Positions 30,263 through 39,708 of a stretch of DNA of 64,000 bases are shown here, one piece after another. Both the position numbers and the translations under genes were made by a program. Where the stretch lies: NCBI GenBank assembly GCA_033722295.1, contig JAWVZH010000001.1:9482-73481 (forward strand). Reading direction: 5' to 3'. The notes below the pieces were generated by a model, which worked only from the letters and a program-made list of their open reading frames with translations, ran no database searches and was not told the DNA's origin. Every line of letters starts with the position of its first letter. Position 1 is the stretch's first letter. The stretch comes from JAWVZH01 sp033722295 (lineage in GTDB: Bacteria > Bacteroidota > Bacteroidia > Chitinophagales > Saprospiraceae).

Positions 30263-30934
30263 TTATTTCGCGTCGAGATGGTCTTTGACCAGTCCCAGAA
30301 CGTAATTCAATTGTTGTTCACGATCCATATCACTGTTGTCGATGAGAATGGCGTCTTCTGCTTTGACAAGAGGGCTGTCTTCCCGGGTCGAGTCGATGTG
30401 ATCCCGGTATTTCAGATTTTCTATGACCTTTGATCTGGTCATTGGAATGTTCCTTTGTAGAAGTTCTTCATGCCGTCTGTTCGCACGAACATTGAGATCG
30501 GCCGTCAGGAAAATCTTGACATCCGCATCAGGAAAAACCACCGTTCCTATATCCCGGCCATCCATCACGATTCCACCTGATTTTTTATAGGATTGTTGAA
30601 GAGCGACCAGTAGGCTTCTTACGCTGCTGATGGTCGCCACCTGGCTGACCATCTCCGAGACTTCAGCTTTTCTGATGTCCAGTGTTACATTCTCATTGTT
30701 TAGAAAAACCTGGTTGTCCCGAGTAAGTTCAATTTCCAGGTTTTCCAAAGCATTGAGGATCGCTTTCTCATCCTCCAGACTGATATTATGCCTTAAAAAG
30801 TAGAGAGTAACAGCGCGATACATGGCGCCTGAATCTATGTAGGTGTAACCAAGGGCATGAGCCAGGTCTCGAGCTAACGTACTTTTACCGCATGAAGAGT
30901 GTCCGTCAATAGCAATGGTTAAAAGATGGGTCAT
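30263..30934 (-). CDS. cmk: cytidylate kinase
   Basis: Phosphorylates CMP/dCMP with ATP in pyrimidine nucleotide metabolism. The 223-residue product begins with the P-loop IAIDGHSSCGKSTLARDLA, has YIDSGAMYRAVTL (CMP-binding region) near residue 31, and the MDGRDIGTVVFPDADVKIFL block near residue 121, followed by the lid with Arg residues (NRRHEEL). Length is standard. On the minus strand a TATATTTG -7 element at 30957-30964 lies 23 bases upstream of the start; a clear -33 partner is not visible. It is probably transcribed alone. Confidence 0.96.
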   Translation of the reverse strand: MTHLLTIAIDGHSSCGKSTLARDLAHALGYTYIDSGAMYRAVTLYFLRHNISLEDEKAILNALENLEIELTRDNQVFLNNENVTLDIRKAEVSEMVSQVATISSVRSLLVALQQSYKKSGGIVMDGRDIGTVVFPDADVKIFLTADLNVRANRRHEELLQRNIPMTRSKVIENLKYRDHIDSTREDSPLVKAEDAILIDNSDMDREQQLNYVLGLVKDHLDAK

Positions 30935-30986
30935 GATTCACGCCTGATGGTTTATGCAAATATATGACAGCGTCGATCATGCATCT

Positions 30987-31208
30987 TTAGTATTCGTCCT
31001 CATTAAACAGGAAATCATCCTTTCTGGGAAAATCGGGCCATATATCTATCATAGATTCGTAGGCTTCCCCCTCGTCTTCCATTTCCTGTAAATTCTCGAT
31101 CACTTCAAGAGGGGCCCCCGAGCGTATGGCATAATCAATGAGTTCGTCTCTGGTTGCCGGCCAGGGTGCATCTTCCAAGTGATGAGCTAATTCTAATGTC
31201 CAGTACAT
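30987..31208 (-). CDS. small DUF2795-type protein
   Basis: A 73-residue acidic protein (WTLELAHHLEDAPWPATRDELIDYAIRSGAP) matching the DUF2795 pattern, including the conserved PWPATRDELIDYA core and the tail with IWPDFPRKDDFLFNEDEY. Members are widespread in Bacteroidota and lack a known function. It lies between cmk and queA on the same strand; the 52-base gap to cmk carries the probable cmk -7 element, so co-transcription is uncertain. Confidence 0.82.
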   Translation of the reverse strand: MYWTLELAHHLEDAPWPATRDELIDYAIRSGAPLEVIENLQEMEDEGEAYESMIDIWPDFPRKDDFLFNEDEY

Positions 31209-31333
31209 ATCCTCTAACTACGTTAATTACAGTGCTATAATGCAGCTCCGTACGCCCAAAGTTCCCACAAATGTATAAAACAGGTCCTTTTGTGGCAATA
31301 GTCCCATGATTTAAATCTCAGATAATAGATCAA

Positions 31334-31360
31334 ACATAAATATTTACAAAATATTTATGT
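31334..31360. other. perfect AT-rich 12-bp hairpin downstream of queA
   Basis: Arms ACATAAATATTT (31334-31345) and AAATATTTATGT (31349-31360) with a 3-base loop, 15 bases past the queA stop on the minus strand. The stem is 12 perfect pairs but almost all A-T, and the T-run after it is poor, so it could be a weak terminator or an mRNA 3'-end stabiliser. The remainder of 31209-31375 shows nothing else. Confidence 0.5.
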
Positions 31361-31375
31361 GTTACTTTCTATATA

Positions 31376-32440
31376 TCATAGTATTAGCATTGCATCACCG
31401 TAACTAAAGAAGCGATACTTTTCTTTGATCGCTACCTCATAAGCCTCTAAAATTGTATCCAGTCCTGCAAAGGCGGCCGCCATGATGATGAGGCTTGACT
31501 TAGGCAGGTGAAAATTGGTGATCATACAATTGGCAATGCTGAATTCATACGGCGGAAAGATAAACAGGTTGCTCCAACCCTCAACAGGTTTGAGATGTCG
31601 AGTGGCTGAGACCGCTGACTCTATAGTACGCATGGTTGTTGTACCCACTGCACATACCCTGCGATGTTCGTCTATAGCTTTATTGACTTTGTCACAAGCA
31701 CTTTGATTGATCTTGATATATTCAGCGTCCATTTTATGTTTGGACAGATCTTCGACATCAATGCTTCTGAAGGTTCCCAGTCCGACATGAAGTGTCACTT
31801 CTGCGAATTCCACGCCTTTTATTTCCAGTCGTTTCAGCAGATTCTTGCTGAAATGTAATCCTGCGGTTGGAGCTGCAACGGCACCGGTTTCCTTAGCATA
31901 GACGGTTTGATATCTCTCGTCGTCCAGTTTGGTCGCTTCTCGCTCAATATATTTAGGCAGTGGTGTATTTCCCAGGGACTGCAACAAGGTGCGAAACCGT
32001 TCTTCTTCTCCTTCATAGAGGAATCTTATCGTTCTTCCACGGGAAGTCGTGTTGTCCACGACTTCAGCTACAAGCACTTCATTGTCATCAGTGTCATTGA
32101 AGTAAAGTTTGTTTCCCACCCTGATCTTTCTTGCGGGATCTACCAGTACATCCCATAGCCTTGCCTTACTATTCAATTCCCTTAGCAAGAAAACCTCGAT
32201 CCTTGCACCGGTCTTTTCTTTCTTTCCATAAAGACGTGCAGGAAAGACTTTGGTGTTGTTCAGAATAAGGACGTCCTCCTCATCGAAGTAATCTATGATG
32301 TCCTTGAACATTTTATGTTCGATCTTGCCGGATTCCCTATGCAGGACCATAAGCCTGGATTCTTCTCGATTTTTGGCAGGTTCCTGGGCAATTAACTTTT
32401 CCGGTAGGTCAAACTTGAACTGAGACAGTTTTGTGCGCAT
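31376..32440 (-). CDS. queA: S-adenosylmethionine:tRNA ribosyltransferase-isomerase
   Basis: Penultimate enzyme of queuosine synthesis: transfers and isomerises the ribosyl group of SAM onto 7-aminomethyl-7-deazaguanine in tRNA to form epoxyqueuosine. The 354-residue protein shows the family blocks [12 protein letters not shown] at residue ~9, [15 protein letters not shown] near 56, [10 protein letters not shown] near 193, [12 protein letters not shown] near 218, [10 protein letters not shown] near 268 and [17 protein letters not shown] near 310. Full length. A TATTTTTG -7-like element lies at 32467-32474 on the minus strand, 27 bases upstream of the start. Confidence 0.97.
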   Translation of the reverse strand: MRTKLSQFKFDLPEKLIAQEPAKNREESRLMVLHRESGKIEHKMFKDIIDYFDEEDVLILNNTKVFPARLYGKKEKTGARIEVFLLRELNSKARLWDVLVDPARKIRVGNKLYFNDTDDNEVLVAEVVDNTTSRGRTIRFLYEGEEERFRTLLQSLGNTPLPKYIEREATKLDDERYQTVYAKETGAVAAPTAGLHFSKNLLKRLEIKGVEFAEVTLHVGLGTFRSIDVEDLSKHKMDAEYIKINQSACDKVNKAIDEHRRVCAVGTTTMRTIESAVSATRHLKPVEGWSNLFIFPPYEFSIANCMITNFHLPKSSLIIMAAAFAGLDTILEAYEVAIKEKYRFFSYGDAMLIL

Positions 32441-32625
32441 GCAATAATCTTTTTATAAAATACCCGCAAAAATAAAAATATAAAGTACAATCATCGAGTC
32501 ACTCACCCATTGTGCCGTTCTAATAGTGCAGTTGATAGATAAACTTCGGCGAATAACTTCAAACCTCGTACTTTAACAACACTTTTTCATTGTACAGGTT
32601 TTGTTGTTCGGACATTTGATCAGAT

Positions 32626-33873
32626 ATGTTTATTCGATGGTTCATTGAGGGTATTGGTCAGGCATTTGTTCAGCTTAAGGCTAACAAGCTGAGAACCTTT
32701 CTGTCGCTACTGGGCATTACCATAGGTATCTTTTGCATCATAGCCGTGAGGTCGGCGGTGACCTCCCTGGAGGACAATATCAGGACAAGCTTTGAAAAGC
32801 TCGGCAAGGATGTGCTCTATATCAGCAAGATGCCATGGGCGGAAAATCCACATGAGAATTACTGGAAATATTTTAAACGCCCCAATCCGGATATTGTAGA
32901 TCTTGAAGCTATCCTCAAGAGGTCTGATCAAACATCTATGGCGGCCCTCTCAGTCTTTGTGGGAAGTCGTACGATCAAACATCAATCCAGTCATCTCGAG
33001 GATGTCATGCTTATTGGAGTGACCCATGACTATACCTCGATCCTAAATATAGAGATCGCGAATGGACGATGGCTGACGAGGTTTGAGTATGACAAAGGGA
33101 AGAACAATATTCTAATGGGTCATGTGATCGCCAGGGACCTTTTCCCTAATATAGATCCTGTTGGGCGTGAGGTGAAGATCAGTGGACAGCGGTTTCGTGT
33201 GATCGGTGTTATAGCAGAATCTGGTGATGACCTTATCAATCCGGTCAATTTCGACGAGGCGATCCTTATGGGCTATCCTACAGCCAAGAAAATTGCCAAT
33301 GTCAGATCCAATCGATTGTTCGGTACATCGCTTATGGTAAAGGCTGCTGAAGGTGTGGAAATCGATGATCTAAGAGGGGAGGTGACGGGAATTCTTCGAT
33401 CCGTTCACCGCCTCAGGCCCAGGGAAGATGATGATTTTGCCATCAATGAGCTTTCGATACTCAGCAATTTATTGGACAGGTTTTTCGGAGTTGTGAATCT
33501 TGCGGGTGTTGCAATAGGGTTGTTCGCCATCCTCGTGGGAATGTTCAGTGTGGCTAACATCATGTTTGTGAGCGTGAAGGAGAGGACGAGTCTCATAGGG
33601 ATAAAAATGGCTCTTGGGGCCAAAAGAAGGATGATACTATGGGAGTTTCTCGTGGAAGCCACATGTATCTGTCTTGTTGGCGGCTTACTAGGTCTTCTCC
33701 TGGTCTATTTTACGATGTTAGGTCTGAGCGCAACTGTCGATTTCAGATTGACACTGTCATTCGAAAATCTCGCGATCGGATTGTTATTATCGATTGCCAT
33801 CGGAATAATCAGTGGGATCTGGCCCGCACTTATAGCTTCAAGAATGGATCCTGTAGAAGCTATGAGGAAGTAA
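32626..33873 (+). CDS. MacB/FtsX-type ABC transporter permease
   Basis: A 415-residue inner-membrane permease. A first helix follows the cytoplasmic start (LRTFLSLLGITIGIFCIIAV, residues ~23-42), then a ~240-residue periplasmic MacB-like core with VIGVIAESGDDL and, from about residue 285, three C-terminal helices of the FtsX fold (VAIGLFAILVGMFSVANIMFV, EATCICLVGGLLGLLLVYF, IGLLLSIAIGIISGIWPALIASRMDPVEAMRK-type ending). The terminal P(V)EA(M/L)R motif is characteristic. The ATPase partner is not adjacent, so it must be supplied from elsewhere. Substrate unknown; relatives export macrolides, peptides or lipoproteins. Confidence 0.9.
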   Translation: MFIRWFIEGIGQAFVQLKANKLRTFLSLLGITIGIFCIIAVRSAVTSLEDNIRTSFEKLGKDVLYISKMPWAENPHENYWKYFKRPNPDIVDLEAILKRSDQTSMAALSVFVGSRTIKHQSSHLEDVMLIGVTHDYTSILNIEIANGRWLTRFEYDKGKNNILMGHVIARDLFPNIDPVGREVKISGQRFRVIGVIAESGDDLINPVNFDEAILMGYPTAKKIANVRSNRLFGTSLMVKAAEGVEIDDLRGEVTGILRSVHRLRPREDDDFAINELSILSNLLDRFFGVVNLAGVAIGLFAILVGMFSVANIMFVSVKERTSLIGIKMALGAKRRMILWEFLVEATCICLVGGLLGLLLVYFTMLGLSATVDFRLTLSFENLAIGLLLSIAIGIISGIWPALIASRMDPVEAMRK

Positions 33874-34038
33874 GAGGAGATACGATCAGTGAATTATGTC
33901 ATCCACGAGGATCTACCACCAATCCATAATGAACATATACCGCACTACCGCGTATGATCGCGGAAGCGAGCTGAATTAAGCGAGTTATATAATCGAAGTG
34001 AATCTGGAAATTGAAAATAACATCAGAGTCCCTGAAAC

Positions 34039-34383
34039 TTACTTTACCTTCTCTATAATAGCCTTGAATGTGTCGGGATGATTCATGGCCAGGTCAGCCA
34101 GTCCTTTTCTGTTGATCGCGATATCCTTTTGAGATAGTGCGTGCATCAGAGAGGAGTAGGTCATGCCATGCTGTCGGGCTCCCGCATTGATCCTGGCGAT
34201 CCAGAGTCGTCGGAACTCTCTTTTCTTATTTCTCCTGTCCCTATAGGCATATTGCAGTCCCTTTTCGACTGCATTCTTGGCCACGGTATAGACATTGGAT
34301 CTCGCTCCAAAGTATCCCTTGGCAGACTTTAAAACCTTCTTTCTTCTTTTTCGGGAAGCTACGTGATTGGAAGAACGTGGCAT
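34039..34383 (-). CDS. rplT: 50S ribosomal protein L20
   Basis: A 114-residue basic protein starting [16 protein letters not shown], with [21 protein letters not shown] and [21 protein letters not shown], the diagnostic L20 segments. It binds 23S rRNA early in 50S assembly and in many bacteria also represses its own operon. Third gene of infC-rpmI-rplT; 71 bases after rpmI. No clear terminator is seen in 33874-34038, which holds only A/T-rich sequence between this gene and the convergent permease. Confidence 0.98.
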   Translation of the reverse strand: MPRSSNHVASRKRRKKVLKSAKGYFGARSNVYTVAKNAVEKGLQYAYRDRRNKKREFRRLWIARINAGARQHGMTYSSLMHALSQKDIAINRKGLADLAMNHPDTFKAIIEKVK

Positions 34384-34454
34384 AATCTTTACGTTTTAAG
34401 GATTCAAGGGGCCGAATCATCGACGCTTGGCCTCAACCCTCTGGTTTATCTATA

Positions 34455-34649
34455 TTATTTACAAAGAAGTCTTTTCACCCGTTTCTCATCGGCATCACTG
34501 ACCAGGGTAGAACCTCGAAGGTTCAACTTCGCTTTTTTCGTTTTCTTTCTCATCAAGTGAGACGTCCTGGCCTGGAACCGTTTTACTTTTCCAGATGCTG
34601 TGATCTTGAATCTTTTTTTAGCACTGGAATGAGTCTTCATCTTAGGCAT
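34455..34649 (-). CDS. rpmI: 50S ribosomal protein L35
   Basis: A 64-residue basic protein. The frame opens upstream at 34679, but the start at 34649 gives the universal L35 N-terminus [20 protein letters not shown]; the earlier segment has no family counterpart and overlaps the internal promoter leader. The C-terminal half ([20 protein letters not shown]) is normal. It lies between infC and rplT and has its own promoter in the infC-rpmI gap. Confidence 0.97.
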   Translation of the reverse strand: MPKMKTHSSAKKRFKITASGKVKRFQARTSHLMRKKTKKAKLNLRGSTLVSDADEKRVKRLLCK

Positions 34650-34676
34650 AATAATAGCTTTTATACAAACGGAGTG

Positions 34677-34707
34677 CAAAGGTAATGCAATCCTACAATA
34701 TCCACAA
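34677..34707 (-). promoter_or_regulatory. internal promoter for rpmI-rplT
   Basis: Minus-strand TTG (34705-34707), exactly 20 bases, then TACCTTTG (34677-34684), an excellent match to the Bacteroidota sigma consensus. It sits in the gap after infC, with a start about 20 bases before the rpmI ATG. A small GATC-GAAA-GATC type hairpin just after the infC stop may weaken read-through. Confidence 0.6.
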
Positions 34708-34736
34708 GTAAATGATCTTTTCGATCAGTCAGACGG

Positions 34737-35312
34737 CTACTTTTTTGGAGCTACCATAACGAACATCCGACGCCCTTCCTGTTTTGGAAGTTCTTCAGCT
34801 ATCCCATAGTCTTCAAGCTCCTGAAGGAATCTCAAAAGCAACAGCCTGCCGCGATCCTTATAGATGATCGTACGTCCACGAAAATGGACATAGGCCTTTA
34901 CTTTGGCACCTTCAGAAAGGAATTTCTTGGCGTGGTTCAACTTGAAGTTGAAGTCATGGTCATCCGTGTTGGGGCCAAATCGGATCTCTTTAACGACCGT
35001 TTTTGCCGTCTTGGCTTTCATCTCCTTCTCCTTCTTCTTCTTGTTATAAAGAAACTTGTTCAGGTCGATGATCTTGCAAACCGGAGGGTCTGCTTTGGGA
35101 GATATCTCTACCAGATCGAGGCCAACTTGACGGGCCCATTCCAGTGCGCGTTCTGTTTTAATAATTCCGGGAGTGATCTTTTCTCCGACCTCTTCACCTA
35201 TTTCTTCGAGGTCGTCGCCTACGAGGCGAATTTTGGGAATAGAAATCTTTTCGTTTACTCTGAAATTGTGTTTAGGTTTAGATCTACGAACTCTTTTAAT
35301 TCTTCTTGCCAA
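34737..35312 (-). CDS. infC: translation initiation factor IF-3 (non-ATG start)
   Basis: IF-3 binds the 30S subunit and rejects non-canonical start codons. The 191-residue product carries FRVNEKISIPKIRLVGDD, the linker-adjacent LDLVEISPKADPPVCKIID, and the C-domain KEIRFGPNTDDHDFNFKLNHAKKFL-type block ending in MVAPKK. There is no ATG between the upstream in-frame TAA (35328-35330) and the conserved body: the first usable codons are ATT (35316-35318) and TTG (35310-35312, used here). Non-ATG starts are a known device for IF-3 autoregulation, because IF-3 discriminates against them. A TAACTTTG -7 element lies at 35338-35345. First gene of infC-rpmI-rplT. Confidence 0.96.
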   Translation of the reverse strand: MARRIKRVRRSKPKHNFRVNEKISIPKIRLVGDDLEEIGEEVGEKITPGIIKTERALEWARQVGLDLVEISPKADPPVCKIIDLNKFLYNKKKKEKEMKAKTAKTVVKEIRFGPNTDDHDFNFKLNHAKKFLSEGAKVKAYVHFRGRTIIYKDRGRLLLLRFLQELEDYGIAEELPKQEGRRMFVMVAPKK

Positions 35313-35414
35313 ATTAATTTTTAGATTTTAGTTAATACAAAGTTACATCATTGAAAGCGAAATAACGCCTTCAATATAAGGACAACGTCAATATACAATA
35401 GGTTAATTCCCGAA

Positions 35415-37955
35415 TTACTTGTTTACATCGCTTTTCTTGGACTTGGCCATGGATATGACCAGTTTTTCCTTGTCCTTGTCAAGATCTGCGTTGAAGACCG
35501 CACCTTCCGGTGGGTTCTCGTTAAGAATGAACTCAGCCAGAGGGTCTTCGATGTATTTCTGTATTGCCCTGTGCAGAGGCCTGGCTCCGAACTGCGGATC
35601 AAATCCCTTCTCCGACACGAACTTCTTGGCCTTTGTCGTCAGTTTGATCTCATAACCCAGGCCGCCCAGGCGCTTCAACAGATCTTTTAAAGAGATATCG
35701 ATGATCTCAAAGATATTTTCTTGAGAGAGACTGTTGAAAACCATTACATCATCAACCCGGTTGAGAAACTCAGGACTGAATGTACGTTTGAGTGCGTTCT
35801 GAATAACGCTTTTGCTGTATTGTTCGCGGCTCTGCTCTCTGGCCTTGGTCTTAAAGCCAACACCCTGACCGAAGTCCTTTAATTGTCTGACCCCAATATT
35901 GGAGGTCATGATAATGAGGGCGTTCTTGAAATCCACCTTTCTACCCAGGCCATCTGTCAATTGACCATCGTCCAGAACCTGGAGTAATATATTATACACA
36001 TCAGGGTGAGCTTTCTCGATCTCGTCAAGCAGGATGACAGAATAGGGCTTTCTTCTGACCTTTTCGGTCAATTGGCCGCCCTCCTCATAACCGACATATC
36101 CCGGAGGTGCTCCGATCAGTCGACTTACGGAGAATTTCTCCATATACTCGCTCATGTCGATCCTTACAAGGGCATCTTCCGAATCGAAAAGGTATCTGGC
36201 CAGAGCTTTTGCAAGCTCTGTCTTACCTACACCCGTAGGGCCAAGGAAAATGAACGAACCGATAGGCTTGGATGGATCCTTCAATCCAACGCGGTTTCGT
36301 TGAATAGCTTTGGTGATCTTGCCGATTGCTTCATCCTGGCCGATAATGACCTTTTTGAGGTCTTCCTTCATACCGACAAGTTTCTTGCTTTCACTTTGCG
36401 CGACTCGCTTGACCGGAATTCCGGTCATCATAGATACCACCTCGGCAATGTCAGTGTCTGAAACGGGATATCTCTTGGTCTTGGCTTCTTCTTCCCATTT
36501 CTCCTTCGCCTGTTCGAGCTGCATGGTCAGCCTTGATTCTTTATCACGGTAGGATGCAGCTTGCTCATATTGTTGATTCTTAACGGCTGCATTTTTCTCC
36601 TGTCTGATCTTTTCTATGGCAGATTCGATCTCCTCGATGTGCTTTGGTACGTGGATATTTTTAAGGTGAACCCTTGCGCCGACCTCATCCAATACGTCAA
36701 TAGCTTTATCAGGGAAAAATCGATCGCTGATATATCTCTCGCTCAGTTTTACACAAGCCTTGATCGCTTCTTCACTGTAATCCACGTTATGAAATTCTTC
36801 ATATTTCGGCTTGATATTGATGAGAATGTTTTCCGTCTCTTCCTTTGTCGGAGGGTCGACCAGAACTTTCTGAAATCTCCTGTCCAGGGCGCCGTCTTTT
36901 TCAATGAACTGACGATACTCATCCAGTGTGGAGGCACCTATGCATTGCAATTCTCCTCTTGCCAAAGCTGGCTTGAAAATGTTGCTGGCATCCAGGGAAC
37001 CTGTAGCCCCACCAGCGCCAACGATGGTGTGGATCTCATCGATGAAGAGAATAACATCCCTTGATTTCTCCAGCTCATTCATGATGGCCTTCATCCTCTC
37101 CTCGAACTGACCACGATATTTTGTTCCTGCAACGAGGGCAGCGAGGTCCAGCATTACAATACGCTTGTTAAAAAGCGTTCTGGACACCTTCTTCTGCATG
37201 ATCCTTAATGCGAGGCCTTCGACAATAGCCGTTTTACCCACGCCGGGTTCTCCTATCAGAATAGGGTTGTTCTTCTTTCTTCGGCTAAGGATCTGGCTGA
37301 CCCTCTCGATCTCGACTTCTCTACCTATGATAGGATCGAGATTGCCTTCTTCGGCCAATTTTGTGACATCACGACCGAAATTGTCCAGAACGGGAGTTCG
37401 GGACTTTCCACCAGCTTTCCTGGTGTAAGAACTTCCTCCGCTGTCCTTGTCATCTTCCATAGGTGAATCAGGATCAGCTGAGGCGTAAAAATCGCCGTAG
37501 GTATTGTCTTCTTCCTGGATCACGTATTCGAGCTCAGATTTGAAAGACTCGTAATCTACATCGAATTCCTTCAATATTTTCGAAGCCACATTGTCTTTGT
37601 GCTTGAGAATGCTCAGAAGTAGATGCTCAGTTGTGATCTCGTCATTCTGACTGGCTTTTGCTTCTAAAAAAGTCACTTTCAGTACTTTTTCAGCCTGCTT
37701 GTTCAGGGCGATATCACCGATATTTAGATTAGTCTCTCTTTTAAGAGCTGCCGGCGCTACTTGTTCAACCCTTGTTTTCAACTCGCCTATGTTTACATCC
37801 ATCGAATTGAATACCTTCATGACAAGGCTTACCTCATCACGCAAAATGCCAAGGAGCAGATGCTCTGTTCCAATATAATTACTGCCCAGCCTTCCTGCCT
37901 CTTCACGACTGGTAGAAATGATTTTTTTAACTTCGGGTGAAAACCTCTTGTTCAT
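35415..37955 (-). CDS. clpC: ATP-dependent Clp protease ATP-binding subunit ClpC
   Basis: An 846-residue AAA+ unfoldase that feeds substrates to ClpP and acts in protein quality control. Architecture: double Clp-N repeat (residues ~3-145, with YIGTEHLLLGIL and ITTEHLLLSIL), D1 ATPase with GEPGVGKT at 235-242 and FIDEIHTIVGAGG, a short UVR-type middle segment (KNAAVKNQQYEQAASYRDKE) that distinguishes ClpC from ClpB, D2 ATPase with GPTGVGKT near 570 and LLDEIEKAHPDV, and the C-terminal D2-small domain. The long ClpB middle domain is absent. A TAGGTTTG -7 element at 37982-37989 lies upstream. Transcribed alone; no mcsA/mcsB or ctsR neighbours. Confidence 0.95.
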   Translation of the reverse strand: MNKRFSPEVKKIISTSREEAGRLGSNYIGTEHLLLGILRDEVSLVMKVFNSMDVNIGELKTRVEQVAPAALKRETNLNIGDIALNKQAEKVLKVTFLEAKASQNDEITTEHLLLSILKHKDNVASKILKEFDVDYESFKSELEYVIQEEDNTYGDFYASADPDSPMEDDKDSGGSSYTRKAGGKSRTPVLDNFGRDVTKLAEEGNLDPIIGREVEIERVSQILSRRKKNNPILIGEPGVGKTAIVEGLALRIMQKKVSRTLFNKRIVMLDLAALVAGTKYRGQFEERMKAIMNELEKSRDVILFIDEIHTIVGAGGATGSLDASNIFKPALARGELQCIGASTLDEYRQFIEKDGALDRRFQKVLVDPPTKEETENILINIKPKYEEFHNVDYSEEAIKACVKLSERYISDRFFPDKAIDVLDEVGARVHLKNIHVPKHIEEIESAIEKIRQEKNAAVKNQQYEQAASYRDKESRLTMQLEQAKEKWEEEAKTKRYPVSDTDIAEVVSMMTGIPVKRVAQSESKKLVGMKEDLKKVIIGQDEAIGKITKAIQRNRVGLKDPSKPIGSFIFLGPTGVGKTELAKALARYLFDSEDALVRIDMSEYMEKFSVSRLIGAPPGYVGYEEGGQLTEKVRRKPYSVILLDEIEKAHPDVYNILLQVLDDGQLTDGLGRKVDFKNALIIMTSNIGVRQLKDFGQGVGFKTKAREQSREQYSKSVIQNALKRTFSPEFLNRVDDVMVFNSLSQENIFEIIDISLKDLLKRLGGLGYEIKLTTKAKKFVSEKGFDPQFGARPLHRAIQKYIEDPLAEFILNENPPEGAVFNADLDKDKEKLVISMAKSKKSDVNK

Positions 37956-38206
37956 CTGGTTATATTCTCTTTTGTAATTCCCAAACCTAACGTAAGTCTA
38001 CACAATATAGTTTGAAAATGAAACGCTTTGGAAGGGAAATAGGTCCAAAATCACATGGTATTTAGCAATTCTATAACATCAAGATTTATAAATTTGTCGT
38101 GATTTGACACTCGCTATAAGTTCTGGAATAGGCTAAAGTGGATGTATAGTCAAATATATCAAAATATTACACATATAGATTATTTTAATCTAAGAAATTT
38201 GCTTCA

Positions 38207-38584
38207 ATGAAATATTCTGTTGAGAAAGAGGATAAATACGCCATTCTGAAACTTCAGGAAGAAAATCTCAATTCCCTTATCGCTCCGGACCTCAAATCCG
38301 AGTTTGTTTTTTTGCGTAATGAAGGAGTACGCAATCTGATCTTCGATATGTCAGATATCAAATATGTCGACTCTTCCGGCTTGAGTGCGATTTTGACGGC
38401 CAACAGGATATGGAAGGATTATGGGACGTTTATCATCACTAATGTCAAGCATGAAAGTGTAAAGAAACTGATCACTATCTCACGCCTGGACAGCATTCTT
38501 GTTCTAATTCCGACCTTACAGGAGTCAATCGATTTCGTTTATATGGAAGAGGTTGAGCGTGAGCTCGGCGACGAGTCGGAATAA
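38207..38584 (+). CDS. STAS-domain protein (anti-sigma factor antagonist-like)
   Basis: A 125-residue single STAS domain: N-terminal strands EKEDKYAILKLQEENLNS, then the signature ISDIKYVDSSGLSAIL-like block (seen as MSDIKYVDSSGLSAILTANR, near residue 46-65) in which the DSSGL serine is the residue phosphorylated in SpoIIAA-type proteins. It ends with an acidic tail. No anti-sigma kinase is adjacent. The stop is only 3 bases before ribonuclease Z, so the two are co-transcribed; this pairing is recurrent in Bacteroidota to my knowledge, with no explained reason. Confidence 0.88.
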   Translation: MKYSVEKEDKYAILKLQEENLNSLIAPDLKSEFVFLRNEGVRNLIFDMSDIKYVDSSGLSAILTANRIWKDYGTFIITNVKHESVKKLITISRLDSILVLIPTLQESIDFVYMEEVERELGDESE

Positions 38585-38587
38585 TTC

Positions 38588-39514
38588 ATGGCTTTTCAAC
38601 TGACCATTATTGGTAGTAATTCTGCGATACCTTGTCATGGGCGTTTTCCCAGTGCCCAGGGCTTGCAAACCGAAAAGGAGCTGTTCCTGATAGATTGTGG
38701 TGAAGGCTCTCAGGTCCGAATGGAAGAGTTTGGCATTCGAAAATTTAAAATAGACCGAATTTTTATCAGTCACCTTCATGGCGATCACGTCTACGGGTTA
38801 CCTGGTCTCCTCACCACATCCAGTTTACTGGGTCGGGAAAAGCCGCTTTACATCTATGGACCACCGGGTGTCGAGTCATTCATTCAGGGTATTTTTTCAC
38901 ATACCGGAGTAGAATTATCCTTCGAAACCGCATTTATTGAGGTCGAGGCTCTTGAAAAGCGGAAAATATATGAAAATGAGGACCTGGTCGTTTTTGCATT
39001 TCCGTTAGATCACAGGGTGATCACGAATGGTTACTACTTCCAGGAAAAGGAGCGACTCAGACACCTTGATGGTAAGAAAGCTGAGGCACTCGATATCCCG
39101 TTCGAATGGCGTTCAAGGTTAAAGAAAGGAGAGGATTATGTGGATGGAGATGGCCGGGTCATCGTCAAAGCGGAGGATATAACCTTCCCTGCCGACCGGG
39201 CAGCTTCGTATGCTTATTGCTCGGACACCAGGTATCAACCGGATATTGCAGATTTTATTCGCGGTGTGGATGTTCTGTATCATGAAGCCACCTTTCTCGA
39301 CGAAATGAAAGAAAAGGCCCATGACAGATTTCATTCAACGGCCCGGGAGGCGGCACAGATCGCGAAGAAAGCCGGTGTTAACCAACTCCTCTTGGGACAT
39401 ATTTCTTCAAGATATGATCAGTTTGAGCCACTCGTGAATGAGGCACGTGAGATATTCCAAAACAGTTTTCCGGCAGAAGAAGGTCAGGTATTTGTATCTC
39501 CTGCTCCTCACTGA
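38588..39514 (+). CDS. rnz: ribonuclease Z
   Basis: A 308-residue metallo-beta-lactamase-fold endonuclease that trims the 3' trailers of tRNA precursors. The zinc ligands are visible: HLHGDHVYGLPGLL near residue 61, the lone His in the FPLDHRV block near residue 141, YCSDTRY with the bridging Asp near residue 212, and LLGHISSRY near residue 271. The trailer-processing role fits the window's tRNA-Lys, which has no encoded CCA. It starts 3 bases after the STAS gene. Confidence 0.95.
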   Translation: MAFQLTIIGSNSAIPCHGRFPSAQGLQTEKELFLIDCGEGSQVRMEEFGIRKFKIDRIFISHLHGDHVYGLPGLLTTSSLLGREKPLYIYGPPGVESFIQGIFSHTGVELSFETAFIEVEALEKRKIYENEDLVVFAFPLDHRVITNGYYFQEKERLRHLDGKKAEALDIPFEWRSRLKKGEDYVDGDGRVIVKAEDITFPADRAASYAYCSDTRYQPDIADFIRGVDVLYHEATFLDEMKEKAHDRFHSTAREAAQIAKKAGVNQLLLGHISSRYDQFEPLVNEAREIFQNSFPAEEGQVFVSPAPH

Positions 39515-39708
39515 GCAGAATACTGAAAAAATATTGTCATATCAAGGAGTATAGGTCACGAACTATTCGAGTTCATCATTTTTCGTAGTATTTTAATGAT
39601 GCCCAATCGTGCATATTAGTGTCAGGGCTGTTATCTTATTAGATGAAATCCTCTTGATCTGAAAATTAGGCCTGATTTTTTCTTATATATATTAAAAAAT
39701 AATAATAT

